Shown in pieces: positions 1 to 7,512 of a stretch of DNA of 64,000 bases (positions are counted from its first letter, which is position 1; every line of letters begins with the position of its first letter). The position numbers and the translations under genes were made by a program. Origin of the DNA: Microbacterium sp. AK009 (GTDB lineage Bacteria > Actinomycetota > Actinomycetes > Actinomycetales > Microbacteriaceae). The notes under the pieces were generated by a model. It made no database searches and was not told the origin of the DNA. It was given only the letters and a program-made list of their open reading frames with translations. The stretch lies in the NCBI RefSeq assembly GCF_013410955.1, contig NZ_JACCCG010000001.1:124001-188000 (forward strand), given 5' to 3'.

Positions 1-1
1 C

Positions 2-820
2 GACGGCTACGACCTCGTCGCCCCCGCCGACCTCGGCGCACTGGAGGAGGCGGGCTTCACCCTCATCAACCGCGACCCGTTCAACGTGCTCTACCTCGGC
101 ATGAACCAGGCCGTTCCCGAGCTCGCCGACGAGCGCGTGCGTCAGGCGATCGCCCACGCGATCGACAAGGAGCAGCTCATCTCGCAGGTGCTCCCCGAGG
201 GCACCGAGGTGGCCACGCAGTTCATGCCCGACAGTGTGATCGGGTGGAACCCCGACGTCACCACCTACGAGTACGACCCCGAGCAGGCTCAGGCGCTGCT
301 GGCGGAGGCGGGCTTCGACGAGGCCAACCCCCTCACCATCACGTTCAACTACCCGGTGAACATCTCGCGGCCGTACATGCCCAACCCCGAGCAGATCTTC
401 ACCAACCTGCAGTCCCAGCTCGAGGCCGTCGGCATCGTGCTCAACCCGGTGTCCAACGAGTGGGGCGAGTACCTCGACCTCATCCAGGGCGGCAGCGAGC
501 ACGGCATCCACCTGCTCGGCTGGACCGGTGACTACAACGACCCCGACAACTTCGTGGGGACGTTCTTCGGCGCTCCCTCGAACGAGTGGGGCTTCGACAA
601 CGCCGAGATCTTCGACGCGTTGACCACCGGTCGCGGCCTCGCCACCGCCGAGGAGCAGGAGTCGGCCTACGCCGACGCGAACGCGCAGATCATGGAGTTC
701 CTTCCCGGCATTCCGCTCGCCCACCCGGTGCCGACCCTCGTCTTCGACGAGCGCGTCACCTCGTACCCGGCGAGCCCCGTGCAGGACGAGGTCTACAACC
801 TGGTCGAGCTTTCCGAGTAA
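2..820 (+). CDS. ABC transporter solute-binding protein, family 5 (C-terminal part)
   Basis: The reading frame is open from the window edge to a TAA stop, giving 272 residues of what is normally a protein of about 500-550. The visible part reads NVLYLGMNQ, then ADERVRQAIAHAIDKEQLI, and later LHLLGWTGDYNDPDNF-like text (IHLLGWTGDYNDPDNF), all typical of the second lobe of SBP_bac_5 (DppA/OppA-type) lipoproteins that capture peptides or nickel outside the membrane. The N-terminus, and hence the expected lipobox signal peptide, lies before the window. Two permease genes follow at once in the same direction, with a perfect hairpin between, as expected for an importer operon in which the binding protein is made in excess. 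The exact ligand cannot be told from this sequence. Confidence 0.9.
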   Translation, partial: DGYDLVAPADLGALEEAGFTLINRDPFNVLYLGMNQAVPELADERVRQAIAHAIDKEQLISQVLPEGTEVATQFMPDSVIGWNPDVTTYEYDPEQAQALLAEAGFDEANPLTITFNYPVNISRPYMPNPEQIFTNLQSQLEAVGIVLNPVSNEWGEYLDLIQGGSEHGIHLLGWTGDYNDPDNFVGTFFGAPSNEWGFDNAEIFDALTTGRGLATAEEQESAYADANAQIMEFLPGIPLAHPVPTLVFDERVTSYPASPVQDEVYNLVELSE

Positions 821-828
821 CGACGATC

Positions 829-871
829 CGGATGTCGCGGCGCGGCCTGAGACGCCGCGCCGCGACATCCG
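829..871 (+). terminator. Intercistronic hairpin after the binding-protein gene
   Basis: A perfect 18-bp inverted repeat (829-846 with 854-871, loop of seven bases) starts eight bases after the stop codon and is followed by a pyrimidine-rich stretch. In ABC importer operons such hairpins commonly stabilise the upstream message or cause partial termination, so that binding protein exceeds permease. That role is inferred; the structure itself is plain in the sequence. Confidence 0.7.
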
Positions 872-913
872 CTCGTCTTCTCTCCTCCGCTCGTCGTCGA
901 AGGCTGTCTTCTC

Positions 914-1918
914 GTGATACGCACCATCGGCAAGAGGATCCTCTTGCTCATCCCGACGCTGTTCGGGCTGTCCATCCTGCTGTTCCTCTGGGTCCGCGCC
1001 CTCCCCGGCGGCCCGGCCGTCGCGCTCCTCGGCGAGCGGGCGACCCCCGAGGCGGTTGCCGAGATCAACCGTCTCTACGGGTTCGACCGACCACTGTTCG
1101 AGCAGTACATCGTCTGGCTCGGACGGCTGCTGTCGGGCGACTTCGGCACGTCGATCCAGACCGGGCGCGCCGTCACCGAGGAGTTCTGGCGCCGCTTCCC
1201 CGCCACCCTCGAGCTCTCCAGCGCCGCGCTCCTCATCGCCGTGGGCGTCGGCATCCCCCTCGGATACTGGGCGGCCCGCCGGCACGGCAAGGCCACCGAC
1301 CACCTCACGGTGGCCGCGAGCCTTCTCGGCATCACCATCCCGGTGTTCTTCCTGGCGTTCCTGCTGAAGTGGGTGTTCGCGGTGCAGCTGGGCTGGCTCC
1401 CCTCGGAGGGCCGCCAAGACCCGCGCATCGATGCGACGCACTACACGAACTTCTACATCCTCGACGGGATCATCACCGGAGAGTGGGATGCCGCGTGGGA
1501 TGCGATCCTGCACCTGATCCTGCCCGCGGTGGCGCTGGCCACCATCCCGCTGGCGATCATCGTGCGGATCACCCGTGCCTCGGTGCTGGAGGTGCAGAAC
1601 GCCGACTACGTCCGCACCGGCATGGCCAAGGGCGTGCCGCAGGGGACGATCCGCGGGCGGTTCATCCTGCGCAACGCCCTGCTCCCGGTCGTAACGACCG
1701 TGGGTCTGCAGACGGGACTGCTCATCTCGGGCGCGGTGCTCACCGAGACGGTGTTCGCCTTCCCCGGAATCGGTTCGTTCCTCGCCCGCGCCATCTTCAC
1801 CCGTGACTTCCCGGTGCTGCAGGGCTTCATCATCTTCATCGCGATCGCGTACGCCCTGATCAACCTGATCGTGGATGTCTCGTACAGCTTCATCGACCCG
1901 AGAGTGAGGGTCCAATGA
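914..1918 (+). CDS. ABC transporter permease, DppB/OppB type
   Basis: The 334-residue protein has the expected DppB layout: an N-terminal membrane helix (ILLLIPTLFGLSILLFLWVRA), the conserved PGGP segment after it, a periplasmic-type loop (residues about 45-100), then five hydrophobic segments. The cytoplasmic EAA-type loop that contacts the ATPase is visible as GMAKGVPQGTIRGRFILRNALLPV. The start is a GTG at 914; no strong ribosome site precedes it, so translation may depend on the upstream message. Its stop overlaps the next gene's ATG by four bases (ATGA), which implies translational coupling of the two permease subunits. Substrate class is probably oligopeptide or nickel; this cannot be decided here. 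Confidence 0.93.
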   Translation: MIRTIGKRILLLIPTLFGLSILLFLWVRALPGGPAVALLGERATPEAVAEINRLYGFDRPLFEQYIVWLGRLLSGDFGTSIQTGRAVTEEFWRRFPATLELSSAALLIAVGVGIPLGYWAARRHGKATDHLTVAASLLGITIPVFFLAFLLKWVFAVQLGWLPSEGRQDPRIDATHYTNFYILDGIITGEWDAAWDAILHLILPAVALATIPLAIIVRITRASVLEVQNADYVRTGMAKGVPQGTIRGRFILRNALLPVVTTVGLQTGLLISGAVLTETVFAFPGIGSFLARAIFTRDFPVLQGFIIFIAIAYALINLIVDVSYSFIDPRVRVQ

Positions 1919-2874
1919 CCTCGGCGATGCTTCCCCCCGCCCCCAGCGGCGGGCCGGTCGACGACACCGCGATCGATGATCGGGAGCTCCTGGGCGCGCA
2001 GGTGCGCGGCGGGTTCTGGCGCGACGTGTTCCGGCGGCTGCGCCGCAACCCCTCGGCATGGGTGGGCGCGGTCATCATCGCGCTGTTCATCCTCGTCGCC
2101 GCCCTCGCGCCCGTGCTCGCGCCGTACGGCCCCACCGACCTGCCGGGACAGCGGTACATCACCCCGACGTACATCCCGGGTCCGGGCGAGCTGCCGCAGT
2201 TCCCGCTCGGTCTCGACCGCTTCGGCGGCGATGTGCTGTCCAAGCTCATCTGGGGCGCGCAGGCGTCGCTGACGATCGGCGTGGTCTCGACCGCGTTCGG
2301 ACTCCTCGGCGGCATGCTGCTCGGCCTCATTGCCGGCGCCTTCGGCGGGTGGGTGGATGTCGTCGTGATGCGCTTCGTCGACATCCTGCTCTCGGTGCCG
2401 TCGCTGCTGCTCGCGGTGTCGATCGCGGCGATCCTCGGTCAGACCCAGCTCTCGGTCATGATCGCGATCGGTGCCGCGCAGGTGCCGGTGTTCGCGCGGC
2501 TGCTGCGCGCGTCGATGCTCCAGCAGCGGTCGGCCGACTACGTGCTGTCGGCCCAGACGCTGGGACTCGGCCGCGGCAAGATCACGATGAGCCACGTGCT
2601 GCCCAACGCCATCGGCCCGGTCATCGTGCAGGGGACGCTGTCGCTCGCGACCGCGGTCATCGAGGCGGCGGCGCTGTCGTTCCTCGGTCTCGGCGGCGGG
2701 CTTCCGCAGACGGCGGAGTGGGGGCGCATGCTCACCTACGCGCAGCTCGAGCTCGCGATCGCGCCGTGGCTGGCGTTCCTGCCCGGTGCCTGCATCACGA
2801 TCACCGCACTCGGGTTCACCCTGCTCGGCGAGGCGCTGCGCGAGGCGATGGATCCCCGCACCCGCGCGCGGTAG
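1915..2874 (+). CDS. ABC transporter permease, DppC/OppC type
   Basis: A 319-residue inner-membrane subunit whose N-terminal region contains the OppC_N pattern (FWRDVFRRLRRNPSAWVGAV, then a helix and the PYGPTDL loop), followed by the BPD_transp_1 domain. The EAA loop appears as LGLGRGKITMSHVLPNAIGPV near residue 220. It starts with ATG overlapping the stop of the DppB-type gene, so the two are a heterodimer made from one message. The cognate ATPase gene is not downstream in the same direction as usual but is encoded convergently from 4889, across a repeat-rich gap. Confidence 0.93.
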   Translation: MTSAMLPPAPSGGPVDDTAIDDRELLGAQVRGGFWRDVFRRLRRNPSAWVGAVIIALFILVAALAPVLAPYGPTDLPGQRYITPTYIPGPGELPQFPLGLDRFGGDVLSKLIWGAQASLTIGVVSTAFGLLGGMLLGLIAGAFGGWVDVVVMRFVDILLSVPSLLLAVSIAAILGQTQLSVMIAIGAAQVPVFARLLRASMLQQRSADYVLSAQTLGLGRGKITMSHVLPNAIGPVIVQGTLSLATAVIEAAALSFLGLGGGLPQTAEWGRMLTYAQLELAIAPWLAFLPGACITITALGFTLLGEALREAMDPRTRAR

Positions 2875-2894
2875 CGCCGCCGTCGCGGCGGCGC
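2874..2894 (+). terminator. Short GC hairpin at the end of the permease operon
   Basis: An 8-bp perfect stem (2874-2881 with 2887-2894) begins at the last base of the stop codon of the DppC-type gene. A near-copy of its core occurs at 3061-3077 on the far side of the palindromic repeats, so the gap between the convergent genes is roughly symmetrical. Probably part of a bidirectional termination region. Confidence 0.5.
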
Positions 2895-2907
2895 CCGTCG
2901 TCGCGTC

Positions 2908-2968
2908 GCTTCCCCCGTCACGTTCGGCCCTGTTTGACGCGCGCGGGGGCGGAACGTGACGGGGGAGC
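2908..2968. repeat. Intergenic palindromic repeat, family 1, copy 1
   Basis: A 61-bp element reading gcttcccccgtcacgttc at its left end and gaacgtgacgggggagc at its right end, so the outer arms are near-perfect reverse complements around a 26-base centre. A second copy lies 23 bp downstream. It sits between convergent genes. It would act as a hairpin in RNA from either strand. Confidence 0.85.
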
Positions 2969-2991
2969 GGCCTGGGCTGCGGGCGTGCATC

Positions 2992-3055
2992 GCTTCCCCC
3001 GTCGCGTTCGGCCCTGTTTGACGCGCGCGGGGGGGGCGAAACGTGACGGGGGAGC
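2992..3055. repeat. Intergenic palindromic repeat, family 1, copy 2
   Basis: A 64-bp near-identical copy of the element at 2908-2968. The differences are one substitution in the left arm, which breaks one pair (cgtcgcgtt against aacgtgacg), and three extra bases near the right arm. Head-to-tail pairing of two copies recurs for unrelated palindromes elsewhere in the window (60852 and 60928; 56859 and 57127). Confidence 0.85.
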
Positions 3056-3089
3056 GAGAACGCCGCCGTCGCGGCGGTGGCGCGACGAA

Positions 3090-3131
3090 CCCCGGCGCGC
3101 GGACGCGACGGGAAGGGCCGACGCGCCGGGG
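3090..3131 (-). terminator. Hairpin ending the ABC ATPase gene
   Basis: A perfect 10-bp inverted repeat (3090-3099 with 3122-3131) abuts the TGA of the minus-strand ATPase gene, in the position of its terminator. There is no clear T-run. Confidence 0.5.
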
Positions 3132-4889
3132 TCAGACGGCGATGTCGAGCTCGTTGCCCGGGATCGATGCGAGGAGGCGCCGGGTGTACGGGTCGCGCGG
3201 GTTGGTGAAGATCTCCTCGCCCGACGCCGCCTCCACCAGGTGCCCGTCCTTCATCACGCAGACGTAATCGCTGATGAGTCGCACCACCGCGAGGTCGTGC
3301 GAGATGAAGAGGTAGCTCAGCCCGTACTCGCTCTGCAGATCGCGAAGGAGCCGCAGCACCTGGTCCTGCACGAGCACGTCCAGCGCCGAGACCGGCTCGT
3401 CGCAGACGATGAGCTCGGGAGACAGCGCGAGAGCCCGCGCGATCGCGACGCGCTGCCGCTGACCTCCGGACAGCTCCGACGGGTAGCGCCGCATCATGGA
3501 GGCCGGCAGCGCCACGTCATCCAGCAATCGCCGCACCCGCTTGGTGCGCTCGGCCGACGAGCCGCGCCGGTAGAACTCCAGCGGCTCCTCGATCAGTCGC
3601 TCGATGGTGAACATCGGATTCAGCGACGAGTAGGGGTCCTGGAAGATCGGCTGCACCTTCTGGCGGAAGTCCTTCAGCGCCCGGCCCTTGAGGGTCGACA
3701 CATCGACGCCATCGAACGAGATCGTGCCGCTGGTCGGTTCGACGACCTTCAGCATCATCCGCGCGGTCGTGGTCTTCCCCGAGCCCGATTCGCCGACGAT
3801 CGCGACGGTCTGCCCGCGCGGGATCGCGAACGAGACGTCCTTGACCGCGACGAAGTCCTCCTTCTGCCCCCGCACCGGGTAGGTCTTGGTCAGCCCCTCG
3901 ACCTCGACGATGTGGTCGGGTGCCGTCTCGACGCCCTGTTCGCCCGGCGCAGCCGGTTCGCCCGGCGCAGCCGGCTCATTCACCACGACAGGAGCGGATG
4001 CCGCGGGCGCGGCCGGCCCGGCGGCATCCGTCTTCTCGGCCCGGCGGAAGGCCTCCGGACGCAACCGCACCGCCGCCACCGATGGCGCGGCCTTCACGAG
4101 CGCCTGGGTATAGGGCTGCTGCGGGTCCTCGAGGATCTGGCGGGCGGGGCCCTGCTCGACGATGCGACCGCGGTGCATCACGACCACGCGCGAAGCGCGC
4201 TCGGCGGCGAGGCCGAGGTCGTGGGTGATCAGCATCACCGAGGTGCCGGTCTCGCTGGTCATCCGGTCGAGCTGGTCGAGGATCGTCTTCTGCACCGTCA
4301 CGTCGAGCGCGCTCGTGGGCTCGTCGGCGATGAGGAGCTTGGGGTTGCACGCCAGCCCGATCGCGATGAGGGCGCGCTGGCGCATGCCGCCCGAGAACTC
4401 GTGCGGGTACTGCTTCGCACGGGCGGCGGCGTCGGGGAGGCCCGCGGCCTCGAGGGTCTCGACGACCTTCCGATCGACGTCCTTGCGGGTCGCGAGGCCG
4501 TGCGCGAGGAGGGTCTCGGCGACCTGGGTGCCGATCTTCGCGACCGGGTTGAGGTTGGACATCGGGTCCTGCGGCACGAGGCCGATCGAGCGGCCGCGCA
4601 CCTGGCGCATCACCGACTCGGGAGCCCCGACGAGATTCTCGCCCTCGAAGAGGATCGAGCCCTTCGTCACCCGGCCGTTGCCGGGGAGGAGGCCGATCAC
4701 GGCCATCGCGGTCGTCGACTTCCCCGACCCCGACTCGCCGACGATGGCGAGGGTCTCGCCGGCGGCGAGGTCGATATCGACCCCTTCGACGGCGTGGACC
4801 GTCCCGTCGACGGTGCGGAACTCCACGGCCATGTCGCGGACCTGCAGCAGCGGCGTCCCTGCCGCGGGCCGCTCGGAAGATCGAGGCAT
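3132..4889 (-). CDS. Fused double ATPase of a peptide-type ABC importer (DppD-DppF)
   Basis: A 585-residue protein carrying two complete ABC ATPase domains, equal to DppD and DppF joined. Domain 1 has Walker A GESGSGKST (51-59), signature FSGGMRQR (about 165-172) and Walker B LLIADE (185-190). Domain 2 has Walker A GESGSGKTT (366-374), signature LSGGQRQR and Walker B LIVCDE. Between them lies an Ala/Pro-rich linker (about 290-325). A GTG at 4916 would add nine residues, but the ATG at 4889 is preceded by aggatgggggg, a good ribosome site, and is preferred. It very likely powers the permeases at 914-2874, although it is transcribed towards them. Such fused ATPases are common in actinobacteria. 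Confidence 0.93.
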   Translation of the reverse strand: MPRSSERPAAGTPLLQVRDMAVEFRTVDGTVHAVEGVDIDLAAGETLAIVGESGSGKSTTAMAVIGLLPGNGRVTKGSILFEGENLVGAPESVMRQVRGRSIGLVPQDPMSNLNPVAKIGTQVAETLLAHGLATRKDVDRKVVETLEAAGLPDAAARAKQYPHEFSGGMRQRALIAIGLACNPKLLIADEPTSALDVTVQKTILDQLDRMTSETGTSVMLITHDLGLAAERASRVVVMHRGRIVEQGPARQILEDPQQPYTQALVKAAPSVAAVRLRPEAFRRAEKTDAAGPAAPAASAPVVVNEPAAPGEPAAPGEQGVETAPDHIVEVEGLTKTYPVRGQKEDFVAVKDVSFAIPRGQTVAIVGESGSGKTTTARMMLKVVEPTSGTISFDGVDVSTLKGRALKDFRQKVQPIFQDPYSSLNPMFTIERLIEEPLEFYRRGSSAERTKRVRRLLDDVALPASMMRRYPSELSGGQRQRVAIARALALSPELIVCDEPVSALDVLVQDQVLRLLRDLQSEYGLSYLFISHDLAVVRLISDYVCVMKDGHLVEAASGEEIFTNPRDPYTRRLLASIPGNELDIAV

Positions 4890-4969
4890 CCCCCCATCCT
4901 GCCCCGGCGCGTGCACCGGCGCACTCGGGCCGGGCAGCCTTTACGCATCCGTAACGTTGTCGCGCGGCG

Positions 4970-4975
4970 TAGCGT
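4970..4975 (+). promoter_or_regulatory. Candidate leaderless promoter -10 for pxpA
   Basis: TAGCGT fits the actinobacterial TANNNT -10 and ends six bases before the pxpA ATG, so transcription would start at or next to the start codon. No ribosome site precedes the ATG. No convincing -35 is seen. Confidence 0.4.
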
Positions 4976-4981
4976 GTGCAC

Positions 4982-5737
4982 ATGGGCGTGATCGACCTCA
5001 ATGCCGACCTGGGGGAGACGGTCGACGGGATGCCGACGGCCGACGACGACGCGATGTTCGCCGTGATCTCCAGCGCCAGCATCGCCTGCGGCGGCCACGC
5101 GGGCGATGAGAGGTCGATGCGGGAGGCGGTGGCGCGCGCGGCGGTTCACGGTGTGGCGGTCGGAGCGCATCCGTCCTACCCCGACCGGGCGAATTTCGGC
5201 CGGGTGCCGATGGCGCTCGCGGCCGCGGATCTGCGGGCCGACGTCAGAGCGCAGCTGCGGGCGCTGTCGGCGGCGGGCGCCGACATCCGGTACGTCAAGC
5301 CGCACGGCGCGCTGTATCACGCGGTGTCCGCCGACGCGGGGTCGGCGCGGGCCGTGGCCGAGGCGGTGGCCGACCTCGCGGCGTCGCAGGGACGCGCGGT
5401 GCCCATCCTCGGGATGCCAGGGGAGATCGCCCGGGCCGCCGAAGCAGCCGGCCTGCCGTTCGTCGTCGAGGCGTTCCTCGACCGCGGGTATCTTCCCGCC
5501 GGGGGACTCGTGCCCCGGGGGCATCCCGGCGCGGTGCTCGACGACGCCGCGGCGGCCGCGGAGCGGGCGATCCGCCTGGCGCGGTCGGGCGAGGTCGTCG
5601 CCGCCGACGGGTCGGTGCTGACCGTCGCCGCGGCGTCGCTCTGCCTCCACGGGGACTCGCCGGCCGCGGTGGCGATGGGGGAGGCGGTGCGGCGCGCGTT
5701 GGATGCCGCCGGAGTGACCGTGCGGGCGCCGTGGTGA
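4982..5737 (+). CDS. pxpA: 5-oxoprolinase subunit A (LamB/YcsF family)
   Basis: A 251-residue cytoplasmic protein of the LamB/YcsF family. Diagnostic text includes DLNADLGE at the N-terminus, ISSASIACGGHAGD, VAVGAHPSYPDRANFGR and YVKPHGALYH. In bacteria PxpA acts with PxpB and PxpC in the ATP-dependent opening of 5-oxoproline (pyroglutamate) to glutamate. The gene overlaps the start of the fused pxpBC gene, matching the known complex. A GTG at 4976 would add two residues, but the ATG at 4982 matches the family start. It lies divergent from the peptide-importer ATPase, so both may serve use of imported peptides; that link is inference. Confidence 0.94.
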   Translation: MGVIDLNADLGETVDGMPTADDDAMFAVISSASIACGGHAGDERSMREAVARAAVHGVAVGAHPSYPDRANFGRVPMALAAADLRADVRAQLRALSAAGADIRYVKPHGALYHAVSADAGSARAVAEAVADLAASQGRAVPILGMPGEIARAAEAAGLPFVVEAFLDRGYLPAGGLVPRGHPGAVLDDAAAAAERAIRLARSGEVVAADGSVLTVAAASLCLHGDSPAAVAMGEAVRRALDAAGVTVRAPW

Positions 5738-7494
5738 ACGTGCTGCCGATGGGCGACCGCGCGATCCTCGTCGAGGTGGCGGGACTCGACGCTGTGCTCT
5801 CGCTGCACGCCCGCCTCGCCGCATCCGCCCCGGCCGGCGTCATCGACATCGTCCCCGCGGCGCGCACGGTGCTCGTCACCGTCGATCCCGCGATGCTGAG
5901 CCTGTCGCGCGCGCGGGCGTGGGTGACGGATGCCGCGGGCGAGGCCCCGCCGCGGGCGGCAGCGGCCGTCCCGGAGGTCGTGCTCGACATCCGCTATGAC
6001 GGCCCCGACCTCGAGGAGACGGCAGAGCTGCTCGGAGTGTCGGCCTCGGAGCTCACGCGGCGCCACGCAGCCGCGACCTGGACCGTCGCGTTCACCGGCT
6101 TCGCACCCGGGTTCGGGTACTTGGTGGGCGAGGACTGGCCGTTCGACGTGCCTCGGCTCGATACCCCGCGCACCCGCGTGCCGGCCGGGGCGGTGGGGGT
6201 GGCGGGTGTGTTCTCGGGGGCGTATCCGCGCGAGACCCCCGGCGGGTGGCGCCTCCTCGGCACGACCGACGCGCCGCTTTTCGACCCCGCCGGAGAGAAC
6301 CCTGCGCTCCTCGCGCCGGGCACGCGCGTGCGATTCCGCCCGGTCTCGGCCGCCACCGCGGCATCCGAATCCCCCGCGCCGACCGCCCTGCCGGCGTCCC
6401 CCGCCTCCCCGACCCCCGCCTCCCCGACCCCCGCCGCCCCGAGCCCCGCCCCCGGGTTGGGGCGCGACTCTCCGTTCGGGGCGGAATCGTCGCGCCCCGA
6501 CCGGAAGAACGCGCCCCGAACGGAACGGGACGCGCCCGCCGTGGGAGACGAGCGCACCCTCGCGGGGGCGGAGGCGGAGGCGGCGGCGGTCGCGGGGGTG
6601 GGGGCGGGGCCGGCGAGGGGCGCGGCGGCGCTCCTCGTCGAGGCGCCGGGGTTGCTCGCCACGGTGCAGGATCTCGGCCGGCCGGGCTCCGCCGCCCTCG
6701 GGATCGCCCGCTCCGGCGCGATGGACCGCCGCGCGCTCGGCGCCGCGAACCGGCTCGTGGGAAACCCCGAAGAGGCGGCGGCGATCGAGGTCACGCTCGG
6801 CGGGTTCCGCGCTGTCGCCCTGGCCGACCTCTGGTTCGCCGTCACCGGCGGCGGCGGTCCGCTCCGGCTCGCCGGGCGCGACATCGACCCCTACGTCGCG
6901 CACCGCTGGCCCGCCGGCGCGGAGCTCGAGGTCGGGTGGATCGAGCGCGGCGCCCGCGCGATCCTCGCTCTCCGCGGCGGCGTCGATGCGCCGATCCTGC
7001 GCGGATCGCGCGCCGCGGACATCCTCTCGGGTCTCGGGCCCGCCCCCCTGGCCGCGGGCGACGTCGTGAGCGTCGGCCCCGCTCCCGTCACCCCTGTCCC
7101 ACCCGCCCCCGACGCCCCGTGGGGCGCGCCCGACGGCGACGACCTCGAGGTCGACCTCGCGCCGGGGCCGCGCGCGGACTGGTTCACCGCCGACGCCCGC
7201 GCCGCCCTCTTCGATGCGACGTGGACCGTCTCGGGCGCCGCGGACCGCGTCGGCATCCGCCTCGACGGCCCGGCGCTCGCCCGCGCGCGCGGCGATGAGC
7301 TCCCGAGCGAAGGCATGGTTCCCGGGGCCCTTCAGGTGCCGCCCTCCGGCCGCCCCACGATCCTCGGGCCCGACGCCCCCGTCACCGGCGGCTACCCGGT
7401 GATCGCGGTCGTGACGGATGCGGCGCGCGACGCGCTCGCCCAGGCTCGGCCGGGCAGCCGCATCCGCTTCCGTCACGCGCGCCCGACCGACTGA
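5731..7494 (+). CDS. pxpBC: Fused 5-oxoprolinase subunits B and C (PxpB-PxpC)
   Basis: A 587-residue fusion. Residues 1-205 match PxpB/KipI/allophanate-hydrolase subunit 1 (FTGFAPGFGYL at 121-131, then PRTRVPAGAVGVAG). Residues about 300-587 match PxpC/KipA/subunit 2 (APGLLATVQDLGRPG, then GIARSGAMDRRALGAANRLVGN, and EGMVPGALQVPPSGRP). With PxpA it should hydrolyse 5-oxoproline using ATP. The linker, about 206-299, is rich in Pro/Ala/Ser, but residues 243-265 are charged, and the DNA there (6459-6524) contains two interlocked perfect inverted repeats like those between genes. Start is GTG at 5731 or GTG at 5734; the latter overlaps the pxpA stop as GTGA. Confidence 0.93.
   Translation: MVNVLPMGDRAILVEVAGLDAVLSLHARLAASAPAGVIDIVPAARTVLVTVDPAMLSLSRARAWVTDAAGEAPPRAAAAVPEVVLDIRYDGPDLEETAELLGVSASELTRRHAAATWTVAFTGFAPGFGYLVGEDWPFDVPRLDTPRTRVPAGAVGVAGVFSGAYPRETPGGWRLLGTTDAPLFDPAGENPALLAPGTRVRFRPVSAATAASESPAPTALPASPASPTPASPTPAAPSPAPGLGRDSPFGAESSRPDRKNAPRTERDAPAVGDERTLAGAEAEAAAVAGVGAGPARGAAALLVEAPGLLATVQDLGRPGSAALGIARSGAMDRRALGAANRLVGNPEEAAAIEVTLGGFRAVALADLWFAVTGGGGPLRLAGRDIDPYVAHRWPAGAELEVGWIERGARAILALRGGVDAPILRGSRAADILSGLGPAPLAAGDVVSVGPAPVTPVPPAPDAPWGAPDGDDLEVDLAPGPRADWFTADARAALFDATWTVSGAADRVGIRLDGPALARARGDELPSEGMVPGALQVPPSGRPTILGPDAPVTGGYPVIAVVTDAARDALAQARPGSRIRFRHARPTD
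6459..6524. repeat. Interlocked inverted repeats inside the PxpB-PxpC linker
   Basis: Two perfect inverted repeats overlap here: ggggcgcgac (6459-6468) with its complement at 6489-6498, and tccgttcggggcg (6471-6483) with its complement at 6512-6524. They lie in coding DNA for a low-constraint interdomain linker, and resemble in style the intergenic palindromes of this window. A former gene boundary is one explanation. Confidence 0.7.
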
Positions 7495-7512
7495 GCCGCG
7501 TTCCCCCTCCGC

